Source of the DNA: Clostridiales bacterium | Lineage (GTDB): Bacteria > Bacillota > Clostridia > Oscillospirales > Acutalibacteraceae | Direction: 5' to 3' | DNA length: 11,896 nt | Assembly: GCA_021202245.1 (NCBI GenBank) | Contig: JAJQDK010000138.1 | Span: 1 to 11,896 of the forward strand | Shown here: positions 6,848 through 11,896 of the stretch, piece by piece | How the letters are laid out: each line of letters opens with the position of its first letter | How positions within the stretch are numbered: position 1 is the first letter of the stretch | Made by a program: the position numbers and the translations under genes | The notes under the pieces: model-generated | The model's input: only the letters and a program-made list of their open reading frames with translations | The model's database searches: none | Told to the model about the DNA's origin: nothing

Positions 6848-6893
6848 AATCGGAGCTAAGCAGATTTGCCTTGCTTAATCTTGTCTGCGGCTT
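6848..6893 (+). repeat. Dispersed intergenic repeat, copy B (left arm of palindromic element)
   Basis: Begins 12 bases after the stop of the MoCF-like gene. It matches copy A at about 40 of 47 positions and, over its first 33 bases, the reverse complement of copy C at 25 of 33. It contains AAGCAGATTTGCCTTG. Confidence 0.8.
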
Positions 6894-6901
6894 AGGTTAA
6901 A

Positions 6902-6976
6902 AAACAGGGTGCTTAAAGGCAGGCAAGTCCAAAGCTTGCTTTGCCGCGGACCGAAAAGTGCCCTGTTTGTTTTTTT
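6902..6976 (+). terminator. Branched hairpin with T-run: operon terminator or valS leader attenuator
   Basis: AAACAGGG (6902-6909) pairs perfectly with CCCTGTTT (6961-6968), followed by GTTTTTTT. Within the 51-base loop a second hairpin forms from GGCAGGCAAG (6918-6927) and CTTGCTTTGCC (6935-6945), with a small internal bulge, around TCCAAAG. It may end the 2091-6835 operon, or act as a conditional terminator for valS. The closing stem plus T-run is clear; the role is inferred. Confidence 0.65.
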
Positions 6977-7007
6977 CAGAGCTTTTTTCTGAGCTTCTGT
7001 CGGGTGC

Positions 7008-7040
7008 GGTTAAGCGAGGCAAATCCGCCCGGCACTGATT
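7008..7040 (-). repeat. Dispersed intergenic repeat, copy C (right arm, inverted to copy B)
   Basis: Reverse complement of these 33 bases matches 6848-6880 at 25 positions, including unbroken GATTTGCCT and GCTTAA, with mostly transition differences. It ends 22 bases before the valS ribosome site. TTTA flanks both outer ends (6844-6847 and 7041-7044), possibly a target duplication, though the T/A-rich context makes this weak. Confidence 0.7.
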
Positions 7041-7076
7041 TTTATAAATGAACATAATATACGAGGAGAAATGAAT

Positions 7077-9698
7077 ATGGCAAAGGAGCTTGCTAAGTCC
7101 TACAATCCGTCTGAGTTTGAGGACAAAATTTATGACTTTTGGATGAAGGGGAATTATTTTCATGCAGAGGTTGATAAGGACAAAAAACCGTATACTATCG
7201 TGATGCCGCCGCCGAATATTACCGGTCAGCTGCATATGGGACACGCCCTTGACGAAACCCTGCAGGATATTCTGATTCGCTGGAGAAGGATGCAGGGCTT
7301 CAGTGCGCTTTGGCTGCCCGGCACCGACCACGCTTCAATCGCCACCGAGGCAAAGATTGCTGAGGCTATGCGTGAAGAGGGCGTGACTAAGGACGACATA
7401 GGACGAGAGGGCTTTTTAAAGCGTGCCTGGGAATGGAAGGACAAGTACGGCAGCCGTATTACAAGTCAGCTCAAAAAGCTCGGCTCAAGCTGCGACTGGG
7501 AGCGTGAGCACTTTACAATGGACGAGGGCTGTTCAAAAGCGGTAAAAGAGGTATTTGTAAAGCTTTACGACAAAGGACTTATCTACAGGGGAGAGCGCAT
7601 AATCAACTGGTGCCCGCATTGCTGTACTTCAATTTCCGACGCCGAGGTTGATTTTGCGGAGCAGGACGGTTCGTTCTGGCACCTGCGCTATCCTCTTGCC
7701 GACGGCAGCGGGTATGTTGAGCTTGCCACCACCCGTCCCGAAACACTGCTCGGCGATACTGCCGTGGCAGTTCATCCCGACGACGAAAGATATAAGAATA
7801 TAATAGGCAAGACGGTTATCCTTCCGATTGTGGGCAGAGAGATTCCCGTTGTTGCCGACACCTATGTTGAAATGGAGTTCGGAACAGGCGTTGTAAAAAT
7901 CACCCCTGCGCACGACCCCAACGACTTTGAGGTGGGTTTGCGCCATAATCTTGAAGTGATAAATGTTATGGACGAAACCGCCCATATGAATGAAAATGCC
8001 GGTAAATATCAGGGTATGGACAGATACGAATGCAGAAAAGAAATTGTTAAGGACCTTGAGGACGGAGGATTTCTTGTTAAAATTGAGCCTATCAAGCATA
8101 ATGTCGGCACCTGCTACCGCTGTAAGACAACGGTTGAACCCCGTGTTTCAAAGCAGTGGTTCGTAAAGATGAAGCCCTTGGCAGAGCCTGCGATAGAATG
8201 TGTTAAAGACGGCGAAACAAAGATTATTCCCGATAGATTTGAAAAGGTTTACTATCACTGGATGGAGAATATCAAGGACTGGTGTATTTCACGTCAGCTC
8301 TGGTGGGGACACAGAATACCTGCGTGGTACTGCGACGACTGCGGCGAGGTTATCGTTGCAAAGGAAGCTCCCGCAGCCTGCCCGAAATGCGGCAAAAATC
8401 ATCTTCATCAGGACGAGGATACCCTCGACACCTGGTTCAGCTCGGCATTGTGGCCGTTCTCAACACTCGGCTGGCCCGACAAAACTCCCGAGCTTGAGTA
8501 TTTTTATCCCACAGACACTCTTGCTACCGGTTACGATATAATATTCTTCTGGGTGGCAAGAATGATATTTTCCGCCTGTGAGCAGACCGGCAAAGCGCCG
8601 TTTAAAACGGTATTTATGCACGGCATAGTTCGTGACGAAAACGGCGTTAAAATGTCAAAATCACTCGGAAACGGCATTGACCCCCTTGAGGTCATTGATA
8701 AATACGGGGCAGACGCTTTGAGATTTTTCCTGGCAACAGGCAATTCGCCCGGAAACGATATGCGTTACTCCGAAAAGCGTGTTGAGTCCTGCGCCAATTT
8801 TGCTAACAAGCTCTGGAACGCTTCCCGCTATGTTCATATGAATATTGATGATTTTGATGTTCCCTGCGAGCTTCCCGATACACTGACCACCGAGGATAAA
8901 TGGATAGTTTCAACGCTGAACACAGTTGCCCGTGAGGTCAACGAAAACCTTGAAAAGTTTGAGCTGGGCATTGCCGTTCAAAAGCTTTATGACTTTATTT
9001 GGGACTGCTACTGCGACTGGTATATCGAGCTTACCAAAGCAAGACTTTCAAGCGAGGGCGAGGATGCTCAGAACGCAAGACAGGTGCTTTTGTATGTGCT
9101 TGACAATATTTTAAGGCTTTTGCACCCGTTTATGCCGTTTGTTACAGAGGAAATTTGGCAGACAATTCCGCACAGCGGAGAAACAATTATGCTTGCAAAA
9201 TATCCCGAGTACAGCGAGAAGCATAACTTCCCCGAGGCTGTAATCGAAACGGAACGTATTATGGACGCCGTCAGGGCAATCCGTAATCGCCGTGCAGAGA
9301 TGAATGTTCCTCCGTCAAGAAAGGCAAAGGTATATATCACAACAAAATTCCCTCAGACCTTTATCGACGGTTCGCCGTTCATTGAGAAGCTTGCCTCCGC
9401 AAGCGAGGTTGAGGTTTCCGACAGCTTTGAAATTGACGGAGCGGTTACCATAGTAACCGCCGATGCAAAAATTTATATTCCCATGGACGAGCTTGTTGAC
9501 AGAAAAGCCGAGCTTGCTCGCCTTAACAAGGAGCTTGAGCAGGTTAAGAAGCGTCTTGCGCAGAGCGAGGGCAAGCTGAATAATCAGGGATTTGTTTCAA
9601 AGGCTCCCGAAGCCGTTGTTGAAAAGGTTAAGGGACAGGCAGCAAAGGAAAGAGAGCAGATTGCGCTTATTGAGGCAACAATCTCTGCGTTAAAATAG
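7077..9698 (+). CDS. valS: Valyl-tRNA synthetase
   Basis: Charges tRNA-Val with valine in the cytoplasm using ATP. I choose ATG 7077 over the in-frame ATG 7071 because GAGGAG (7063-7068) then has an eight-base spacing and the protein begins MAKELAKSYNPSEFE, the usual ValRS opening. The 873 residues are normal. Class I signatures are PPPNITGQLHMGHAL with HMGH at 53-56 and KMSKS at 525-529. The inserted editing domain that removes mischarged threonine has TTRPET at 218-223 and GTGVVKITPAHDPNDF further on. Cysteine pairs (CPHCC, CDDCGEV, CPKCGK) suggest zinc ribbons. A lysine/glutamate-rich coiled-coil arm (about 810-873) closes the protein, as expected for ValRS. It is separated from the operon upstream by a hairpin and repeat region, and a weak terminator follows. 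No T-box motif, common ahead of Firmicute valS, is visible. Confidence 0.98.
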   Translation: MAKELAKSYNPSEFEDKIYDFWMKGNYFHAEVDKDKKPYTIVMPPPNITGQLHMGHALDETLQDILIRWRRMQGFSALWLPGTDHASIATEAKIAEAMREEGVTKDDIGREGFLKRAWEWKDKYGSRITSQLKKLGSSCDWEREHFTMDEGCSKAVKEVFVKLYDKGLIYRGERIINWCPHCCTSISDAEVDFAEQDGSFWHLRYPLADGSGYVELATTRPETLLGDTAVAVHPDDERYKNIIGKTVILPIVGREIPVVADTYVEMEFGTGVVKITPAHDPNDFEVGLRHNLEVINVMDETAHMNENAGKYQGMDRYECRKEIVKDLEDGGFLVKIEPIKHNVGTCYRCKTTVEPRVSKQWFVKMKPLAEPAIECVKDGETKIIPDRFEKVYYHWMENIKDWCISRQLWWGHRIPAWYCDDCGEVIVAKEAPAACPKCGKNHLHQDEDTLDTWFSSALWPFSTLGWPDKTPELEYFYPTDTLATGYDIIFFWVARMIFSACEQTGKAPFKTVFMHGIVRDENGVKMSKSLGNGIDPLEVIDKYGADALRFFLATGNSPGNDMRYSEKRVESCANFANKLWNASRYVHMNIDDFDVPCELPDTLTTEDKWIVSTLNTVAREVNENLEKFELGIAVQKLYDFIWDCYCDWYIELTKARLSSEGEDAQNARQVLLYVLDNILRLLHPFMPFVTEEIWQTIPHSGETIMLAKYPEYSEKHNFPEAVIETERIMDAVRAIRNRRAEMNVPPSRKAKVYITTKFPQTFIDGSPFIEKLASASEVEVSDSFEIDGAVTIVTADAKIYIPMDELVDRKAELARLNKELEQVKKRLAQSEGKLNNQGFVSKAPEAVVEKVKGQAAKEREQIALIEATISALK

Positions 9699-9712
9699 TC
9701 TAAGCCGAAAAT

Positions 9713-9742
9713 GTCCTCCGCCTTTACGGGCGAGGGACTTTT
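9713..9742 (+). terminator. Probable intrinsic terminator after valS
   Basis: GTCCTCCGCC (9713-9722) pairs with GGCGAGGGAC (9729-9738) with one G-U and one mismatch, around a six-base loop, followed by TTTT. The T-run is short, so some read-through into the next gene is likely. Confidence 0.6.
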
Positions 9743-9796
9743 GCGGATTTGGTTAAAGCGAATTTTACTCAGGCAAATACTTTGGAGGATCTGTAT

Positions 9797-10606
9797 ATGG
9801 CAGCAAAGCTTCTTACGAGCGTTTTTAAGGATACGTTTGAAGTGTTTATGAATTCAAAAGGCTACAGGTGGTATGACAGCTGTTTTGCAAAATTTGATAA
9901 AGGGATTTTTACAAGGGTTTTCGCGCTTAATGAGGAGCTTGCGGATAAATCCCGAATTGACGTAGTTTCCGTTCCCATTCCTGCATTCTGCAATATTACC
10001 GATGATATTCACAACACACGGCGGATAGTGATTTCGGCAGACAGGCTCGCCGATGCCGAGCATTGGGATATAGGCGGCTGCGATACACAACGGCTGATGA
10101 AGGAGCTTTTGAAGGTGTACCGCCATAACTACGAGCGGTTTTGCGCCTATAATTCGCTTGAGGATTTTGCCGAAAAGATAACGGAATATGAGCGTCTGAC
10201 GGACCCGAGAAAGGCTGGAAGGAAAATTTATGATTTTTCGGAAAGTAAGATGCTTGAGAAAATAGATTTATGCGAATTTCTCCTGATATTGCACCGTGCA
10301 GGCAAAACGGAAAATTTTGAAAAAATGATGATAAACGCAATAACTGTGTACAGAAATTATATTTATGAAAAAATTCATAAGCCCGACGCCAATGATAAAA
10401 CAGCCGAAAAGAACCGAACGGAGCAGGTTGACCCGGAAATAGAAAAAATGTTTATGGATAAGGTTACCGACGAGTACGACAGGCTTGTGAGGTTTGCCGA
10501 GGCTGTAGTCGGCAACAACATTCGCTATATCAGTCAGGTCGACGCTAAATACGACAATGCGGAAATTCGCAACGAGATGTATATAAACCGCCTGTTGGCA
10601 GGCTGA
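9797..10606 (+). CDS. Uncharacterised 269-residue cytoplasmic protein
   Basis: I place the start at ATG 9797 because GGAGG (9784-9788) lies eight bases ahead; the frame is open further upstream to a TTG at 9749, but without a ribosome site. I do not recognise the family. No signal peptide, membrane segment, nucleotide-binding loop or metal cluster motif is visible. The N-terminal half (about 1-120) mixes short hydrophobic strands (IDVVSVPIPAF, TRRIVISADRL) with helices. The C-terminal half is strongly helical and charged, with a Lys/Asp/Glu-rich hydrophilic break near 200-220 (KPDANDKTAEKNRTEQ). It contains several scattered cysteines with no CxxC pair. It follows valS by 98 bases on the same strand, with a weak terminator between, and ends before a strong bidirectional terminator. 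No function can be offered. Confidence 0.85.
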   Translation: MAAKLLTSVFKDTFEVFMNSKGYRWYDSCFAKFDKGIFTRVFALNEELADKSRIDVVSVPIPAFCNITDDIHNTRRIVISADRLADAEHWDIGGCDTQRLMKELLKVYRHNYERFCAYNSLEDFAEKITEYERLTDPRKAGRKIYDFSESKMLEKIDLCEFLLILHRAGKTENFEKMMINAITVYRNYIYEKIHKPDANDKTAEKNRTEQVDPEIEKMFMDKVTDEYDRLVRFAEAVVGNNIRYISQVDAKYDNAEIRNEMYINRLLAG

Positions 10607-10652
10607 ACCGGCTTTATAGATTAGGTTAAAAGCAGAAGAAAAAAGACCGCAA

Positions 10653-10693
10653 AAAAACACGAATGTATCCCGCAAAGGTACATTCGTGTTTTT
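10653..10693. terminator. Strong bidirectional terminator between convergent genes
   Basis: AAAAACACGAATGTA (10653-10667) pairs perfectly over 15 bases with TACATTCGTGTTTTT (10679-10693) around an 11-base loop. The arm itself ends in five T and the flank is T-rich; on the minus strand the mirror arm ends in seven T. It separates the plus-strand unknown gene from the minus-strand lipoprotein. Confidence 0.9.
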
Positions 10694-10705
10694 GAATTTT
10701 ACAAA

Positions 10706-10741
10706 TTTACATCTGAGCTTAGCGGATGTGCCGGCTTACTC
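10706..10741 (+). repeat. Dispersed intergenic repeat, copy E
   Basis: Aligned with 6844-6880 it agrees at about 29 of 37 columns with a single one-base gap: TTTA-ATC-GAGCT-AGC-GAT-TGCC-CTTA-TC in order. Its right end overlaps the last two codons of the minus-strand lipoprotein, including the TAA stop. Confidence 0.6.
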
Positions 10742-11125
10742 GGCTTCCTTTATAAAAGAAAAGGTTGTCGGGGTGTTGCCGTAATCAAGGGTCAGGGTGA
10801 TTGTGCCGTTGTCGTAATCAAGCTTTTGAGTGCTGCCGTTTACGGCAAGGTCAATCGATGTGTCGTTAAAGACATATGTTCCGCTGTAATCAACATCTGC
10901 AAGGGTTGCCGTGAAATTTCCGTTTGCCTCAAAGGTAAAGCCGAATTGGCTTTCGTCAATGTCAAGCTCGCTGTACTTGACCGATTTGCCGTTGATGTAT
11001 GCCGTGGTGGGAATCCAGCTTCCGACGATTTCCTCATTGGAATTGTCGGAGCAGCCTGCAAGCAGTACAAGCGCAGCAAGAATCGCAAAAGCCGCAGTAA
11101 TTACACTGACAGTATTTTTAATCAT
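10736..11125 (-). CDS. Small secreted lipoprotein with a lipocalin-like beta-rich domain
   Basis: I start at ATG 11125-11123; GAGGG lies about 11 bases ahead. An in-frame TTG six codons upstream overlaps that ribosome site and is unlikely. The 129 residues open with Lys at position 3, a hydrophobic stretch and the lipobox LLAGC, giving a lipidated cysteine near residue 25 and anchoring to the outer membrane face. The mature part begins EEIVGSW and continues as alternating short strands (FGFTFEANGNFTATL, YSGTYVFNDTSIDL, GTITLTLDYG), a pattern seen in small lipocalin-like or DUF5640-type lipoproteins of Firmicutes. No catalytic residues are evident, and ligand binding is a guess. It has its own promoter 100 bases or less downstream of the corrinoid adenosyltransferase gene on the same strand, and a strong terminator follows. 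Confidence 0.85.
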   Translation of the reverse strand: MIKNTVSVITAAFAILAALVLLAGCSDNSNEEIVGSWIPTTAYINGKSVKYSELDIDESQFGFTFEANGNFTATLADVDYSGTYVFNDTSIDLAVNGSTQKLDYDNGTITLTLDYGNTPTTFSFIKEAE

Positions 11126-11173
11126 TGTTTTTCCGTCCCTCAAATTTGTTAAAATAGGAAGCTTGCACTGATT

Positions 11174-11202
11174 ATTCTAACATTTAATATAGGGTTAGTC
11201 AA
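11174..11202 (-). promoter_or_regulatory. Sigma-A promoter of the small lipoprotein gene
   Basis: On the minus strand TTGACT (11202-11197) and TAGAAT (11179-11174) are separated by 17 bases, each one mismatch from consensus. The -10 is about 49 bases upstream of the ATG. Confidence 0.7.
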
Positions 11203-11225
11203 TGCCGTGTAATGCTGTGCCGTGG

Positions 11226-11741
11226 TTAAAATTCAATGCCTATTCTGCCCGTAATGCCCTTGTCATAGGGATGCTTGATTTTTTTGAACTCGGTGACGTA
11301 GTCGGCTGTTTCAATGAATTTTTCGGGCGGATTGTGTCCCGTCATAACAATTTCCATACTTACGGGCGCATTTATAATAAATTCAAAGACGTCGGATTCG
11401 CTGACCATATTTGCATTGATAGCCTCAAAAATCTCATCCAGCACCAGCATATCGTACTTTTCAGTGAGTGCTGTGGTAACACTGCGTTCGAATACACCTC
11501 TGAATATTTGAGCGGCGTGAAGCTTTTCCTTTTCGTTCATCTCATAGGTGAACTTAAGCTCGACGGGGCAGAAGGTTAGGGTTACGTTTTCTATATGGCT
11601 CAGCACGTGACGCTCTCCGGAAAACTCGGTTTTTAAAAATTGCACGAACAGCACCTTCAAATTACTGCCTGCCGCCCTTACCGCAAGCCCTACTGCCGCA
11701 GTGGTTTTTCCCTCGCCGTCGCCGTAATAAATGTGTTTCAT
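11226..11741 (-). CDS. cobO: Cob(I)yrinic acid a,c-diamide / cobalamin adenosyltransferase (CobA/CobO/BtuR family)
   Basis: Transfers the adenosyl group of ATP to the cobalt of a reduced corrinoid, giving the adenosylcobalamin form. I start at ATG 11741-11739, where the family's opening MKHIYYGDGEGKTTAAVGLA begins; a longer frame upstream is composed of the hairpin-rich element and has no homology. The ribosome site is weak (AAGAG, eight bases away). The 171 residues show the P-loop GDGEGKTT at 7-14, FVQFLK at 32-37, the Walker B-like YDMLVLDEI ending at 104, and VMTGHNPPEKFIETADYVTE, all typical of the BtuR/CobO type and unlike the PduO or EutT types. No other corrinoid gene is in the window, so it may serve salvage. 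A probable mobile-element end lies about 50 bases upstream and may have displaced the native promoter. Confidence 0.95.
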   Translation of the reverse strand: MKHIYYGDGEGKTTAAVGLAVRAAGSNLKVLFVQFLKTEFSGERHVLSHIENVTLTFCPVELKFTYEMNEKEKLHAAQIFRGVFERSVTTALTEKYDMLVLDEIFEAINANMVSESDVFEFIINAPVSMEIVMTGHNPPEKFIETADYVTEFKKIKHPYDKGITGRIGIEF

Positions 11742-11789
11742 AAAATCAACTCTTTTCTGTTGCATTTGAAATGTATAACTTATGCAAAG

Positions 11790-11896
11790 ATGTCCCCCGC
11801 CACTAAGGCGGCGGGTGCCATTCATCATTTCAGTGGGAGTTGTAATCTCCCACTGAAACACTGAGGAGCTAACGCTCCCTTTTGCAAGCTGCAATC
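11790..11896 (-). mobile_element. Probable right end and omega-RNA region of an IS200/IS605-type (TnpB) element, running off the right edge
   Basis: On the minus strand three hairpins follow one another: GGAGC/GCTCC (11865-11878), a perfect 12-bp stem CAGTGGGAG-containing hairpin (11828-11839 with 11847-11858, loop seven bases), and CCGCC-TTAGT-GGCGG extended by three more G-C pairs past one bulged base (11794-11815). None is followed by a T-run, so they are not ordinary terminators. The last hairpin with its TTAGT loop, followed by GGACATC, looks like the conserved right end of TnpB-only IS200/IS605 elements, where the guide RNA scaffold overlaps the end of tnpB. The tnpB gene would lie beyond the window. 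This assignment is by recalled resemblance and is not proven. Confidence 0.5.

Noticed and set aside
6901..6970. T-box riboswitch ahead of valS
   Set aside because: AGGGTG and CCGCG fragments are present but separated by more than 30 bases; the required contiguous T-box sequence and a specifier-loop stem are not visible.
9745..9780. Copy of the dispersed repeat between valS and the next gene (GGTTAAAGCGA ... GGCAAAT)
   Set aside because: The two blocks are split by a 10-base insertion and lack the core; similarity is too weak to call.
10613..10640. TTAGGTTAAAA shared with 6892-6903 as part of the repeat family
   Set aside because: An isolated A/T-rich 11-mer with no flanking similarity; not counted as a copy.
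11150..11190. Sixth copy of the dispersed repeat near GCACTGATT
   Set aside because: Only a nine-base exact match to the end of copy C plus T/A-rich flanks; chance matches of this length are expected in a window this size.
11828..11858. The 12-bp perfect hairpin as a simple terminator
   Set aside because: No T-run follows on either strand, and it sits in a series of hairpins more like a mobile-element end.
11742..11894. N-terminal extension of the adenosyltransferase or a separate small gene within the hairpin region
   Set aside because: The translated segment consists of hairpin arms with no homology; the family start MKHIYYGDG lies at 11741.

Overview
The window looks like chromosome of a spore-forming or formerly spore-forming Clostridia member, plausibly a gut Oscillospiraceae/Ruminococcaceae relative. 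The basis is a moderate-to-low GC content judged by eye, strong AG-rich ribosome sites, several TTG/GTG starts, a SpoVAC protein, a class B-type sortase, lipoproteins with Gram-positive-style leaders, and a nifS-thiI gene pair laid out as in Firmicutes. No rRNA, tRNA or CRISPR array was seen. No gene-free stretch exceeds 300 bases.

Layout. 1-836 (minus) is the N-terminal part of a secreted lipoprotein that runs off the left edge; it is driven by a near-perfect sigma-A promoter and faces a small XRE-type regulator (978-1295, plus) with its own terminator. An isolated spoVAC gene (1428-1883, minus) follows. The core is a plus-strand operon, 2091-6835, with gaps of 10-19 bases: a NifS/NifZ-like cysteine desulfurase, ThiI (tRNA 4-thiouridine synthesis), a large sortase of unusual architecture, and a 137-residue protein that resembles a reduced molybdopterin-binding (MoCF/CinA-like) domain. 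Valyl-tRNA synthetase (7077-9698) follows after a structured 240-base intergenic region, then an unrecognised 269-residue protein (9797-10606). On the minus strand at the right are a small lipoprotein (10736-11125) and a corrinoid adenosyltransferase (11226-11741). The right edge carries three hairpins resembling the right end, and omega-RNA region, of an IS200/IS605-type TnpB element whose body would lie beyond the window.

How the genes relate. The desulfurase would hand persulfide sulfur to ThiI, which thiolates uridine 8 of tRNA. The link from these two to the sortase and the small MoCF-like protein is not known to me. The sortase has a cytoplasmic N-terminal region that appears to share the fold pattern of the small downstream protein, so those two may work together across the membrane. 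This is the most interesting unexplained arrangement here.

A second theme is a short dispersed repeat, about 35-47 bases, present in at least four good copies plus one weaker copy. It occurs essentially only between genes and always close to gene ends. Two inverted copies bracket a hairpin/terminator just ahead of valS and look like a small palindromic MITE-like element or a leader structure.
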